DNA from: Omphiscola glabra
Taxonomy: Eukaryota; Mollusca; Gastropoda; Lymnaeidae
NCBI GenBank assembly: GCA_964017045.1
Contig: OZ024801.1
Location: 31,359,257-31,423,256 of the forward strand
DNA length: 64,000 nucleotides
Direction: 5' to 3'
This document shows, in pieces, positions 13,301-26,206 of the stretch. The notes below the pieces were generated by a model. It was not told the origin of the DNA. It did not search any database and was given only the letters and a program-made list of their open reading frames with translations. Made by a program: the position numbers and the translations under genes. Every line of letters begins with the position of its first letter. Position 1 is the stretch's first letter.

Positions 13301-16300
13301 ATTGTGGATCTATCTTCATCGGAATAGAACAGAAGATGAATTTGGTAAGACCAAAGCTTGTATATGCCATGTGACATAGTTTAAGTCTATCAGTATTATT
13401 GGTATGTAAGATATTTAAAAATGTTGAAAATGAAATGGTGGAACAAGGTATGTTACGCTTCAATTAATAGACAGAACAATTAGATTTGGACGTTTTGGCG
13501 TGGAGCCTTCATCAAATCTACTATTTCATGTACACAACTTGAATGCAGTCCATCAATTATTATCTAGAAATTGAAATTAATCTCTTATATATATTACGCT
13601 TCTGGTGTAACTCATGGACTGCTTCCTAATCAGCGAATTTGGTATTGAGAGTTTATTACAAATAATTCTATGTTTGAAAGAAAGTATGGTTCAATGAGTT
13701 CAATAGGGAGCAAAATATAATTCTCGATAACTGCGCTAAATGATTTTAAAAAAATATATAACGCAACTGTGTTTGGCACGTAATATATTTTTAAAAAAAA
13801 ATGAAAGTCGTCTCAATTTAAGTATGATGTAAAAAATATTCGGTTTAAAAGTCGTTACGACATCAGATTATTTAATTTTTTTTCATGGGAGCTAACAATA
13901 AAAAGTGTGCAGTGACGTATCATGAGAACAGGGTTGTAGCAAAAATTCAGATTCTCAAATGTGTGTTACTTGAGACCATGTTGTGTCAAGTAACTTTAGT
14001 AGATGGGAAGCTCATGCATTGCTATCGCCAATGTTTGGCGGGCTATATCTAGTATATATATATTTCAGTAGCTTTAGTCTTTGTGAATGGGCTGTTTACA
14101 CTCTTTACTGTCATAAATCATTCATTTAGTTCTAGAACCAGCAAAAATTTTGACCTCCTACCAACACTGCTTAGTTCTTGCACCGATGAGAGGGGACTTT
14201 TTTAAAATGAAACATTATTTAAATTTTATGTAAAACTATTTTGAGAAATCACAAATTAAAAGATTCAAATGATTACATTTTTCATCCTTTGCTGTGGCAT
14301 TACACATCTTATGTTTTGAAATGTCAGTGTTGTAATTAAATAAATAAAATACAAAGTTGCTGTTTGGTAATAGCTTATTTTGTACACTCTTATGCCAGAC
14401 TGTTATTTTATTATTTACTGTGAAAATATCTGTGCTGTGGCATTTCCATAAAAAAATTTGAAATTCTTTGCAGAGAGAATCCACCAAGCACAAGCTGCAG
14501 CTGTAAAAGCAAAGAAAACTTTATCCAGGCCAAAAACAGCAAAATTGGTGAGTTCATAAACTTTTCAACAAATAAACATGCGGTGAAAACATTGATTTTT
14601 AAAAAAATCATTGTTTTATACCATTAATTAAGAAAAAGAAAAGCTAAAGAAACTTAACTGTTGTTTTCTGTCCACCAAGTAATGAACAAAACTCAAATTT
14701 AATCTAAACATAAATAAGGTTATTTGGTTACTTTTAACTTAAAATTAAATTGCATTACCAGATGTTTTTTGGAGACCTCGACCAATTGAATTAAAAGCAA
14801 TTTAAAATTGATATTTTTCCTTTCATTTAGCAGACTAAAGAGCCAGGCGTGCCTGCTGCCCCAGTAACCCAGACAACCCCAACTGCACAGTCACCTGCAC
14901 CTTTACCTACCAAGCAGAATTTTACCCTATCCACACTTCCCTCTTCAGCAGCAGCAACAAAGCTAACCACCTCAGATACTTTGTCATTGTTGGGTAAAGC
15001 TTCCAAATCCCCAGCGTCGCTTGTCCGCGCAGCTGTCAACAGCCAGGCTGCCCCCGCCAACCTGAATCCAACGATTGCCCAGATGCAGGCAGCCAGGGCC
15101 TCCATGGCCAAATCTGCTGCCACTGTAAGCCAGCTACAAACAATTAAACACCTCACTGGTCACCAGGGCTTAACAACAGCCGTGGCGTCAACAACAAACG
15201 TAACCACTTCAGTTTTGACTGTCACATCTGTAGGTTTGAGTGTAAATTCATCTCTGGCAGCGCAGCTCCTTTATTCGCCCGGTTTAGCACCAACAAGTCT
15301 CACAGCTGGAAAGCTACAGAAAGCTAATTCATCGCCAGCTACCACCGCCACAACATTCAGTTTAGTGACTACCATGAATGCATCGCAATCAGCAGCCAAT
15401 CAGGCTAAATCTCACTCTGTGCCAACAATAAGCATGCTGCAGACTCAGCAGGTTCTCAAACACCAGCAGCATCACCAGCAAACAGTCTCCCAAAGTGTCC
15501 TCAAACAGAACGCTGCACTTGTTGCAGCTGTGGGGCAAACTGTGGCAGCATCTGCCAATTCTAATCCCTTGGGGAAGTTAACCCCTGGAGCTCCCAAACA
15601 GACATTTACAATGACTGCTCGGCAAACACCTCCCCCTAATGTGGTGGTCACCAAAAATCAGGCAGCTGTTTCATCTTCTAAAACAGCTGGTATAAAGCAA
15701 GCTTCTTTAATTTTGTCCCAGGATGGGATAGCGAATCTCACTTCAGCCACTACCGCAGCTGGTGGAAAGCTGGTGGCATTGACTTCCATGCCTGGTACTC
15801 AAAGTGCAGATGGTACTGTCAGGGCACAAATTATGCAACATGCCACAAACCAATCGGGAATTCCTAGGAGTTTGCATCAATCAATTAGACTCCAAAGTAC
15901 GTGTTACTTGTGCATATCATTATATTTTAAAGTTGTGCATCCAACTGTGAGTGTTGAAAATGTTATTTTTTGGTCATAGAATTCGGACAAACAGTGTTCC
16001 AGCACTTCCTTTCATAGGAATTTAACAAAGTTATCTAAATATATATTGCTAACAAATTTAGATAACAATGAGATTTTCAGCACCTATTTTCTTACACGCA
16101 AAAAAAGGGACTGTTTAAATGACTTATGAGAATTATATGGATGTAATCTCTGGAATGCATTGGATGCCATAAGAGTATTAAAACTATTGTAATAGATGAC
16201 ATTTATTGTTATCTACAATTCGTACTGTTCTATTATGACTGTTAAAAAAAAATTATTTTATTTGGTCGTGAATTCTTGTCTGCAAATTTATGTTTTTTTA

Positions 16301-19300
16301 AAATGAGGTTGAAAATTTTTATTTATTAGTATCATCATTTTTTCAGGTGGGAGCCTTGTTCAGTCTGTGATGGGAGGGAAACCTATTCATATTGGAGGCA
16401 AACCATTTACACAAGCTAAAGGATTGATTCAACTTGCAGGAAAAGGAGGTCAACACATAGGGCTGATCAGGGCACCTCAAGGTCCTCTCTCAACCATCAA
16501 TCTCATTCCTCATTCAGCTGTCTCCTCTGCCTTATCTTCTGCATCAGGGAAGACTGCTACTGTCCTAGGTAAGCTGGATTAACACATGTGGCATAGTCTT
16601 TCTATGATTACTGAGCAGAGGTTAAGCCAAGGAGCTGGGGGGGGGGGCCCAGATGTCTCGGGCGCCAGGCTAAAGTTGGGGAGCCAAAATGATATTTTAT
16701 TGATGAAAATAATCGGTTTCTGAGTTGAGAAGGGAAGGGGTGTGAAAATGAATTTTGTGCCCTGGTGGGAAACACTAGCTATGTCTATGTTACTATGTTT
16801 ACAAGTTCTTTCCTAATTTTTTACACAAGAAAATCTTCAAAAAAGTTTTCTTTAAAAAATCATGTTTTTTGTTTAGTTTGTTGAATTTTAAAATCTCATC
16901 CACTGTTTAATAATTTGTAACCCTATATGAAGTTATATTGTTTTAATTCTTAGAATTAAAAAAAAAAAAAGGATCACACACCATGGCTGTAATATAAGCA
17001 GACAAATTTTGTGTGATTACACCATTGTCACACTTGTTAAAATGCAGCGGTTGGTAGTCCTTCCCCTGTGCCACCCTCACTATCCCTTCTCTCAAGTACT
17101 AGTATCACCACAGCTACCACCGCCCTGGGAATGAGCGCCTCTCAACAGTCGGCAGTTCTTGCGGCGGCCGCAGCCTCCTCTAAAGCCACCAGCCAAACCA
17201 AGGTGTTAAACCCGCCGCAAGCCGGACTTGTGGTCACCCAGTTGGCTCAAGGGAATATAACTCTCAGAACAGGTGAAGACTGGATAGGTTTAATCCTGCT
17301 TGGTTATTTAGTGGGGATGAAAAAATAAACTTCAGTATCTTCAATCTTCCCTTTTGGTTTGAAAACTATTCAACTCTATACAATTTTTGTTGGATCCATT
17401 TTGAGTATGTATCTCCTTAATTAATTTGTGTAATTTGAGATACTTAAAAAGTGTTCATTTATCAATATTCATTTTCATGAAACTGAAGAATTGTTGAATG
17501 TTATTGTATTAAATTTATTTCTAGTAACTCCTGAAGATGTCTAGTTACAAAGTATCACATCTTCAAGTTCCCGCCACTAATTATATCTTCATTTATCTTA
17601 TATAATAATTCCCCTATGACTTTCTCCACCTCCACCGATGTGGGGGATCGGCAGAACCATTGCCAAATGCTTGTCCATCATCTGTGAGCACGGGCCAGGG
17701 TTGATCTGCTTCCTGGTCTAAATAGTGTTGTAATGCATATGTCGATACAATCATTACCACAACTCCTTTTGAAAAGTCTAGCATTTGGGGAACTTTGCCC
17801 TCACTCTGCAATTAGAAGAACAGAAAACGTTTTTGGATTAAAATAATTGAATACTGAAGGCATTTCCCCCACCAAATGTTCTTTCACAGCTCCACCAGAA
17901 ACATCTGGACTACTGTCAGACCTGTTTACTCTTACAATTTTGGCGTACAATGTACGATTTTGATGTGTATACATTATATATACTGAGTGTTTTTTTTACT
18001 ATTAAGATAACATATTGAACAATTTTGTGATGAAATTGTACGATTTTAAGATTTTGAGGGTAAAAAGGGCTGTACTGTTATTTCTGTGCTTTGTGTTAAG
18101 AGTTAGAATGTTATCAACTTAATGCCAGTCTATTTAAGCTGAAATTTATGAAAATAATACTTCACATTTTAACAAATGTCCTTAGGCTATACTTTGTCCA
18201 ATCCAAGGTTAGAGTATCCGCAATAGTATTTTTTTTGTTATTCCATAAATATAGTTCTGATATTCCCTATATCTCGAAAATAATTTTGTGCAAAGGATCT
18301 GTAAAGTGGTGTGACTGTGCATGTGTTCTTTTTACCGATATACTTTTGTATAAAATGACACACTTTCGTGTTTCAGAAGCGTAACTTCACGTTTTTTAAG
18401 TAGTGTTTATGACAATTAACCATGTGTTGTTTTTTTTTCTAATGTTCGGCCCACTTTACGACTACGATGTGGTTACCATTACAACTTTTCATACTGTCCT
18501 TTTATGACTCCTTCCAGCTGGTCCAGGGAACAGTACACAGACCAAAGTGATTCCCGCTGGAGCAGCAGGGCTTGTCCCCACACAGTTTATCCTACATCAT
18601 GCCCCTGGAGTTACACAATCATCTTCTGGTGATTAGACATCTTTAGGAGATATATTTATAGCAAGAAAAATATAGTAGATTAATAATAAGAAAGTTTCTA
18701 TGCAACCTTTTGTTTGGTATTAGTGTATTTTTTAAAATACTTATATTATCACAAACAAAGTACCATTTATCAAGTTAAAACTAAATGTATACAGCTACCT
18801 GAAGTCAGCAAGAGTCTGGTCTGTTTGCACATGTTTGTAAATGGGTAAATTTTTTACAAATTTTTTATGGGTAAGTTTGTCTTAGTGCATACTTTATATA
18901 TGAATATTTTTTTTTATTCAAGGTTCCTTTATTGTCAGTAATGCTTCAGGTGTTAAGGGAGCACAGAACCTCCAGGTACAAAAATGTTTAATGCTAAATT
19001 TAAGGTGACAAATGTAATTGTGTTAATTTAAATGGGAGAAAGTTGACAGAAATATTAAGTTGTTTTATAGTCAAGTACAATTTGGTTTGCATCTTAAAAA
19101 AAATTCTCCTTTCTTTGTCCTTAAGTGAATAAATGGTTAGAAAACCACATAAAGTCAAAGATTTTAGATCTGCTGAGGGCTAGATAAATAAAAAGAATTG
19201 TTTGGCTAGATCCAATCTAGACCATACAGAGCAATGAACTCTTGCACACTTGTATTTCTAGATGGTGAGGACAGTTTTATCTCAAGGCAGTTTAAAACCT

Positions 19301-20130
19301 GGTCAAGCTACAATACTTATATCTCAGCCAGCTCTACCACAAGGAGTTGTGTCTTCTACATCAGGTCTCACCACAAGTCAGGTCAGTCCATCACAGGTTT
19401 TCCTATGTCACCTTCAAACTCTTAGGTCTTCAGATTTGACAGGCTGCTGGTTTACCAAAATAACTGGGTTAAGAATTAACATGACAATAGTTACCTGGAG
19501 AGTACCACACAACCATGTCTAGCCCTACTTTTGGAGAGAAAAAACCCACTTCCTGGTGAACAAATTCAGTAAAGCAAATACAAAGAAAATCTCTTCAACA
19601 AAACTCCCTAACATTTCTTCTAGTAAATCTCTGGTAGGGTAGAACTGAAAAACAACCAAAGTTTGCATGCTGTGTCTCACTGGGCAAAAATCACTCAATT
19701 AATAATCATAGCATTAAATATCATATGGAAAAATAAAAGAGGATTTAAATGTATATTGGTGTACAGTGATAATTATACTTTATACAACATTCATTTATTC
19801 TCAACACTTTAGATTTGTATACATTGAAAGGTAAAGATATATTTTAAATCTATATTAATTTATGTGCAGGTCGTACAAGCTGCAAGTAAAACATCTGGTC
19901 GTGGTTCACCAAAGGGCAAACCGGTTTATGCTCGCATCATCACACCACCTCCGGGGATGAAACTCACCAACATGGCCCAAGTACCAGTGACAGCTGGAAA
20001 TGTCAACATGCTGCAGACTGTGTTGGTAACCTCTGCAATCCTTAATCCTCCCCCAGCATCGACGACTGCCACAAATAGGGAAGAGGCTGTTGGAGACAAG
20101 ATGAAGCTGGATGGCTCTGGAGATAGTTGA
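4553..20130 (+). CDS. NFRKB: NFRKB (INO80 complex subunit G), 24 coding exons, 1418 aa
   Basis: Spliced gene for the nuclear NFRKB/INO80G subunit of the metazoan INO80 chromatin remodeller, which also binds and restrains the deubiquitinase UCH37. Coding exons as read: 4553-4699, 5471-5548, 5702-5757, 6424-6491, 7195-7322, 7731-7849, 8127-8197, 8584-8855, 9266-9356, 9557-9770, 9963-10059, 10223-10349, 12028-12217, 12414-12649, 12790-12896, 13221-13344, 14474-14547, 14831-15896, 16347-16568, 17048-17272, 18518-18628, 18923-18975, 19262-19381, 19870-20130. Every intron is GT-AG, all phases join, and the total is 4257 nt. Identity rests on long near-identical stretches to vertebrate NFRKB, such as HKAFTF, VVGPVKGV, VRDAAARLPNGEGTR, LKDSQFLAP and VVSGALDRLH. 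An acceptor at 4527-4528 lies 24 nt before the ATG, so at least one upstream 5' UTR exon is expected but was not located. The human protein is about 1300 aa, so this copy is full length. The donor of the penultimate exon is ambiguous (19381 or about 19396; both keep frame). Confidence 0.95.
7731..9770 (+). CDS. NFRKB: NFRKB basic/acidic linker (coding exons 6-10)
   Basis: Residues about 160-415. This part contains the conserved motif ILKEVREECG followed by an acidic SSDEEDE run (exon 7, 8127-8197), a Ser/Pro-rich segment (exon 8), the YKLMLKLHKKKK helix, and the LDTTNITLQDILARCQ motif (exon 9), matching the LTLNDI motif of vertebrate NFRKB. A lysine-rich run in exon 10 (KKRLKMKAKGEKKRKLKMK) is a likely nuclear localisation signal. 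Motif order and spacing match the vertebrate protein. A decayed hAT MITE sits in the intron between exons 8 and 9. Confidence 0.88.
8984..9157. mobile_element. hAT-type MITE, family A (copy 2), decayed, in NFRKB intron
   Basis: It shares the internal GCGACCC...TGTTGTGGCGACCCC and GGCGACCCCTGGGAAAGG-like core with the other family A copies and ends AGGTTGAGAACCGATG. Its left terminus is eroded. The flanks CTAAAG on both sides suggest a degraded TSD. It is carried in the intron between coding exons 8 and 9. Confidence 0.8.
9963..14547 (+). CDS. NFRKB: NFRKB winged-helix region and highly conserved core (coding exons 11-17)
   Basis: Residues about 415-733. Exons 11-13 encode the family's winged-helix-like region, with VEDRVREWL, WIDLVVSALKFLSG and a tract around KERAQQWKWIG matching the human domain position for position. 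Exons 14-17 encode the most conserved part of the protein, including EQERRRFAAPHKAFTF, SVVGPVKGVYDK, LVRDAAARLPNGEGTR, KDPCVKYD, KLWIYLHRNRTEDEFERI and HQAQAAAVKAKK. Exon ends: 10059, 10349, 12217, 12649, 12896, 13344, 14547. The intron 10350-12027 (1678 bp) is the largest in the coding part and shows nothing recognisable inside. The conservation makes this block the firmest support for the gene call. Confidence 0.95.
13700..13800. repeat. Dispersed repeat family H, copy 1 (NFRKB intron)
   Basis: Shares CGATAACTGCGCTAAA..., a run of A's and a GTGTTTGGCACGTAATAT-like segment with sequences at about 30075-30180 and 30640-30740. The ends were not defined and no TSD was seen. Class unknown. Confidence 0.5.
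14831..20130 (+). CDS. NFRKB: NFRKB C-terminal low-complexity tail (coding exons 18-24)
   Basis: Residues about 734-1418, rich in Ala, Ser, Thr, Gln, Gly and Pro with almost no acidic residues; a large exon (14831-15896, 1066 nt) supplies half of it. The vertebrate tail has the same composition (TTxxT, SQPxxxP and GKP-like patterns) but is poorly alignable, so only bulk character supports homology here. Exon joining is supported by phase agreement: phase 1 through exons 18-21, phase 0 after exon 22, stop TGA at 20128-20130. A tandem acceptor (TTTAGCAG at 14826-14833) precedes the large exon and could include or skip one Gln codon. The tail is probably disordered and used for interactions. Confidence 0.85.
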
Positions 20131-20999
20131 TTGTGTGTGCTTGATAGGCATTTCAATCAAAACAATTCTAACCTGGGCTTAGATGCCCGGTAGCTACAGA
20201 GAGGTCACAGCTATGGATGACTTGTTTGTTAATGACTTGCTTCCGATTCAAAAATGCTGGCAACTCTATAAAAGTATTTAAAGCAATTTGTGAGATGAAA
20301 AGTCTGTTTTCTGAGAGGACTATAAGTTATCTGTGAAGCATGTGGAAACATCGTCTATGACCACTGGCTTAAAAAGACAGTGTACTAATTCAGCTTTCTG
20401 TTCTACAGATAAGGATCACAACCTAAAATACTCTGCCAGCAGGACATCTATGTCCATAACTACAGGAGTCTTGCTCTTACACAAACATTATGAAAGATGC
20501 ATCTTTTGAAATGATCTTCCTACATTGTCTATTGAAAAAAAAAGAGAGAAATTTAACAACTTTTGATCATTAACAACTCTCCCTGACTAGATACAAACAG
20601 CTCCCATCAGAATTAACATGAAATATAAGTCAATATCCTAGTGACGTTACCATTGGACAGACCATGAAAAACTGATCTATGAAGTTATGAATCGAAGAAC
20701 CCTACAATAATTTCAGCTTTATTTTGAGAACTTCAGAGTAACTTTTAAAGAGTAGGTAGTATGTTTTATGGTTTAAAAACAAGCCTGCATTTCACTAGGC
20801 TTTTTCTTCAGGCTTCCGAAAAGTACAGGGGAATTAATCATGATAACAAGGAATAACAAGCAAACTGGCCATATGAGACCAGTCATACAAAACATGTTTT
20901 TCAAAACATTTCTCTTCAGCCTAAGTGTGAGGCTGTTGTCATCCATTGAATGTAATGTAGTTTGTGACATGAAAGAAAATAAACTATGTGCATAAATAA
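20131..20999 (+). other. NFRKB: Probable 3' UTR of NFRKB with AATAAA at 20978-20983
   Basis: Non-coding AT-rich sequence directly after the NFRKB stop. The first canonical AATAAA follows at 20978-20983; further AATAAA hexamers at 21381 and around 21418 could extend the transcript. Which one is used cannot be read from the sequence. Confidence 0.45.
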
Positions 21000-23060
21000 T
21001 TTTTTATTACATGTTGATAACAGAGAGTGCAACAACCAAAAATTGATGTGCATGGCTCTAGCAGGTGACAGTGCACTGTTGTAGTTGTACTTAGCAAAAA
21101 CTGTGATAAATTGCCTTCTTAGTGAAACTAAGCCTGATTCACTGGATGTGAAGTGGAGCTGAATATTTGAACGTTAAGTAATAATTGTACTTTATTTCAG
21201 TCTCAAGTGCATAATCATTTCTATAATCTCATATTATGCTAGATTCATTTTTGTTTTTGCCTTCCCAATAATTTGTTGGTTTCACCTGTTAGATCAAGAT
21301 CAAATATTTTCTCATAGACTCACTTCTTATTTGTTTAGGTTTGCTCCAGGCCCCAAAATCTAAAGAACGAATAACAAGGAAATAAAAATTAATTCTACAC
21401 AGATTTAAAAAAAAGTAAATAAAGTTCAGAATTTATTAAATGTGGTAGAATTATATGTTTTCACATAGATTGTGTCCCTTAGTTATAAGCTTGTTGCTAA
21501 AAAAAATTTTTTACACTGGCCACCAGATTGAAGAATTTCACTATAGTGACATTAATATTTAAACCAAAAAAATCACTAGTTAAACAAAATAAAAATCTAT
21601 TAAATTTCTCCAACCTTTCAGCAAGTTTAATTATTTCTTTATTTTACAATTTTAGATTTTCTTTTAAATATAGAATCTCTTTAAAAATGTTTTTTACCTT
21701 AATTTCAGTTTGTTCCTTTTGAAAAAATATAATTATGCTTGGTTTAAGTTGGAACTGCAGCATATTTCTCTCCTCCTCCCCCCCCCCCCCCCCTCCCAAC
21801 CGATTCAATTGCTATTAATGAGACTAAAACATACATCCTGATATCAAGAAAAAAAAATATGTTAGAAAGATATCTTCAGTTTGCATGAAAATTCTTTGAT
21901 TCTATATTGGATAAACAGAAGCTAAAAGTACAGTTAAGAGCAACATATGGGTCTGTTTTATAGGCTGCATGTTCTCATTATGTAATACTAATAGTGTTCT
22001 GTTTATTTTTTTTAAATTGCATTTCGTCACACAAGTCATTCCACATGTGCAGTAAGTGTACATAATGGGTCATTAAGTTTATCGATTGCATATATTAACA
22101 GAAACACTGACAATATATTGTTGATTCTTTGTTTTAATTAAGAGGCAAGATGAGTGGATGTGCCAAGTCTAAATTGTACATATGTAAATTAAAAAATAAG
22201 AATTGTAATGTGAGTTTTGTATATCTTTGTAATTAAATAGAATTATTCTATGCTTTTGTTATGGACAGATTGTCTTTTTGGAAGAAAAAAAAATCTAATG
22301 GAATATATATAGAGTGAAAGATTGTATAAAAGTTGCACATAGCTTGCTGGACGGTTGTAATAATATATAGCCTTGTAATCATTTCAACGTCTGGTACTAA
22401 TACTATAGATTAAATTTGTGTGTGTGTATATTTTGATTTTTATTAGTAAGAAATGTTTGATTCCATGGTGATGTGTAACAAAGTAACAAAAGATGTTTTT
22501 TTTGCATCCATTTGATATTTTTCTATTTTGTAAGAACTGATGTTGAGGAAGATGATATAAGTACAAGTACACACACCATTCTTCAGGAAGAAGGGAATTA
22601 TATCGTAATTAAATCTAGATATTTATAAATAATAGATTAATCTGAACTGTGTTCAAGGTGAGTGCAAATGTTCACTTTGTTATTAAAAAAATTAAACCTG
22701 TAACAGCTTGATTTGTTTTTCAAATCCATTATTTGCATTTCCTTGTGTTGAAGTTAATATTCAGTTTTAAAAACCACTCCATTCTGTGTGTCAGCTTCGA
22801 TTATCAGGGATGTTTAAATGGGAATTAATAACAAAATGTATTTATATCATTGACATGTTTTGTGTGTTTTTCTTTTATAGTTAGATTTGACCACATGTTA
22901 TAGTTTCTACATATTCATCAAATTTCTTGTTGATTGGTTTTTTATTCATAATATAATTTAATTTTAAGAGAAGTTAGCTGCAATATTCCTTAAGCATGTT
23001 GTCACATTTAATTAATCAGTTTTTTTAAAGTAAAACAATATCGAAAAATAATGCAGGACA
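21000..23060. other. AT-rich gap between convergent genes
   Basis: No convincing gene. There is a C homopolymer at about 21779-21793, scattered poly(A)/poly(T) runs and several AATAAA hexamers, so it may include extended 3' UTR of NFRKB. No transposon ends were recognised. Confidence 0.5.
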
Positions 23061-24539
23061 AACTGCTTGGTCATATTGTTTATTGCAACTCAGCAACTTG
23101 ATTCCTTTACAAGAGTACATACTGCAAGTAAACTTTAGATTGAGTCCTGCCTGATGAAGAAGAGTCTTCGTAAAAGAAACCTGACACTACAGTAGTACAG
23201 GCAGCTATTACGTCAGCAGTGATGTTCAGTTTCTTGTTCGTCTTAGACATGCAGGCTGAATTAATGCTTAACAACATAGTTCAGCTAGAGAATTAAGAAG
23301 TAATCTAAATATGCATAGTCGTTGTATAAATGAGTAAATGTGCTGTCAACCATGTTAAAGTTTTTAATTAATAATTTAAAAATTAATTGAAATTTTATCA
23401 AGTAGAATATTTATGAATATGAAAATGCAATCTTTACAATTATTCACACTCTATAAACAGATTGTCACATGAAACATCTCATATTTACATCAACAATTAG
23501 ATATTTGAAATTTTAACTACACGGCTTTGCTAGAAAAAGTTAAATCAGCGCAGGATTTAACCTTTTTCAATTCAATAATTTGTTAGATAAATTGAAATGT
23601 TTAATTTTCTTTTACTGATTATATTATAACAATTAGCAGTTTTTTTCTTAGTGCACTTAAATTCAGAAATTCTTTTGACATAGTGTTTTTCTTAACAACA
23701 ATGGCCTTAGCCAATTGCTTATGTAATCCAGGCCTATTTACATGCATACCATGTGATCAAATCAATATTCCTTAAAAAAGTACATCAATATAATATCAAC
23801 AAAATATACTCAAAACAAAATTGTTCAGAAAATGAATAAAATGGTAGTAAAAGTACAACATAGAAAATCTTTTTATGTGCTGCGGGCCAACAGGCAAACA
23901 AGCTTATGTTGCAAAATTGAGCATCAATAATGAGGGGGGGGGGGGATAATGAGGGGGGAAGGGTTAATGAGGGGGGAAGGGGGGAATTTATCCCTTTACT
24001 TGTGTTATGCAATTTAACTTATTAAAAGCTTTTAAAATAATCTTCCTCTCCTCTTAATTACACAAAAATGACTGTAGGAATTGCAAGTTGATAAAATTTG
24101 TATTATAAATGCCTGGGACTAGGATGGTATGGCATTTCTCATATGTCACAGGCCTTATTAATAATGTATCCCAAGTGGAGAGGGGAGGCTACTCTAAGAG
24201 GCAGATGGTTCAAAACATTTTAACAAATGGCTGACATACTTTCTGTCACATAAGTACATAACTTTGGAAGGTTTCATGTAATAATGATACTTTAATGCCT
24301 AAACACTAGAAAGAAAAGTCAATAATGCAGCATAATGTTGTAAATTCATAAATATGTTCCTGTTGCCATTGGGTGATGCCACAAATTGTAACAGAAGACA
24401 AATAATAACCATCTTTGTAGGTGTCTGGCTTTATTTCCTCGAATGCAGGCGAATTAATTTTAAAATACACATTGACTTTTTTAGATATCCTAAACCAATT
24501 TCATCTAGATCTGTGATTATCTCCCCACTCAGCGGCTTC
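23060..24539 (-). other. Probable 3' UTR of the Ly6/quiver-like gene
   Basis: About 1.5 kb of AT-rich non-coding DNA follows the TAG at 24540-24542 on the minus strand. A minus-strand AATAAA (plus TTTATT at 23079-23084) is a plausible polyadenylation signal. A G-rich stretch at about 23933-23990 (minus strand C-rich) lies inside. No competing gene was seen. Confidence 0.35.
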
Positions 24540-26206
24540 CTAAAGTGAAGGCAAATGAAGAGTTTTTGGGAATAAAATTGCAATGAGAAGAGCAAAAAGG
24601 ATGGCTGAGAGAGACTGTGGGTTGGGTTTAACAGAAGCATTGCAAAAGTCATAATTGCAGGCACACGTGTTCTGTTTCAGGTTATTGAAGTTCTCGTCAA
24701 AGCATGACTCCGGCAAGCGGTTATAACAACTGCGGATAATTTCCACCCTTCTCACAGAGCCTTCTGAAAAGACATTAAATTATGGTGAAAATAATTTATT
24801 ATTTTAAAAAAGAGATTAAAAGATATTCTTTTCTTTTTCTTTTGTATAACCCTTGATGGTTGAAACATAGTAGGCCTACTGGTACTAAACTATTTAAAAA
24901 AAAATATATATTAAATCCTAATAAACAGGGTTTAGGGTTAAGCTGTTTTTAAACATTTTAAATCATGCGAAAATTATATTTAAGGGTTTACTGGTGATAT
25001 TTTGAAATTAACTTGTAAAAGGTTGTTTTTTTTTTAATTGTTTTATTTTCCCTTTAAAGAAGTCTTTAGAAAATGTAGAGTTAATTTGTCAAAAGTTTTA
25101 TGAAACAATTCCACCACAGGAGGAGGAAGTGGTGGGTGTTAGTGATTTTTTTTTTTTTTTTTTTTAATGAATATATCTGTGATGGGACCATTAAAGAATA
25201 ATTTAATTAAAACAAAAGTTTTAAAAAAATAGGTTTAGATGGGGTGGGGACACAAAAAGTTAAATGTATAAATCCTGTATTCTCATATATCTTGGTAAGT
25301 CTAGACATTGCAAGAGATTTTTCCCTCTCCCAAAATCAACCTTTGTCCAGCAGATTGCCTAAAGGTAATCTTATCAGGGTGAAATCTGAATACTTACCAA
25401 CTCTTGTCCCCCTGCGCTTTATACAGCTTCCACCATCACATTGCATTCTCAGTTTACTGTCACTTGTAGAAATGCGAAAATCATCTCCACAGGCGTTGTT
25501 ATCTATAGAATTACATACAAAACAGTAGATACCACCACCTGCAAAATAAAGTCAAGAAAAAATTAGCTGGTAGTAGAAAAATAATTTATTATTAAAATTT
25601 ATTACTTATAAATTTTAAAAAAATCTATTGAAAATAAAAGTTGAAAAGTTTTAATATAAACATAACTGAAAGAACTTTAATTTTAATAATAAATGGAGAA
25701 ACAAAAATAAACAAGGACATGTGAGTTTATGGCATCAAACTATTAAAATTTAAATCCATAGCCATAGGTCTCATGATATTTTATTATTAGGTATATATTT
25801 ATATAGTTTGCATAAGTCAAAATAAAAATTAAATGGCTAATGCCACAATATGACTATAGTAGTGATAGTTACCTATATGATATGCACTACATAAGTATGA
25901 TAAGAGTATAGTATAGAGTAGGCAGACATTATAATTTATAACTATAATAATAATTATAGTAAAAGGATTGAAGGCTGATTCCTGAGCCTGAACTTATATT
26001 ATGACGAAGTCTAACAATATATAATATTTCAAATTTGATGGCACTACTAATATTTACTAATAGTTATAGCCTACTTAGCTACTAGTTAGTTTAAATAGTA
26101 TACAATTAGTGTAGTAGTACTTACAACTGTCAAGGGCGCATAATATAACTATTACAAATAGCCACAAATGCGTTGGTCCGTTCTTCCATGAATTTATCAT
26201 CCACAT
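24540..26206 (-). CDS. Ly6/quiver (sleepless)-like GPI-anchored protein, 3 exons, 148 aa
   Basis: Minus-strand exons 26206-26125, 25538-25398 and 24763-24540 join at GT-AG sites (phase 1 at both junctions) to give 447 nt including the stop. Exon 1 encodes a signal peptide with a hydrophobic core (LWLFVIVILCAL). Exon 2 encodes the first finger, YCFVCNS, then CGDDF, and a QCDGGSCIKR motif; exon 3 encodes RSCY, SCF and the closing CACNYDFCN. Ten framework cysteines (33, 36, 44, 61, 66, 87, 95, 108, 110, 115) match the three-finger Ly6/uPAR fold in the quiver-type arrangement. A hydrophobic tail (LSAILFALLIAILF) after the last CN suggests GPI attachment near residues 116-118. Quiver/sleepless proteins modulate potassium channels and nicotinic receptors at the cell surface in insects; the function here is inferred only by family. 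An alternative start lies at 26200. The gene converges on NFRKB. Confidence 0.85.

Noticed and set aside
14827..15156. Minus-strand ORF opposite the largest NFRKB exon
   Set aside because: Shadow of the Ala/Thr/Ser-rich coding strand.
17614..17811. Minus-strand ORF of 65 codons in an NFRKB intron
   Set aside because: No motif, no splice partner; intronic chance ORF.
25244..25528. + strand ORF overlapping exon 2 of the Ly6/quiver-like gene
   Set aside because: It is the antisense shadow of the real exon, whose minus-strand splice sites and cysteine pattern are convincing.
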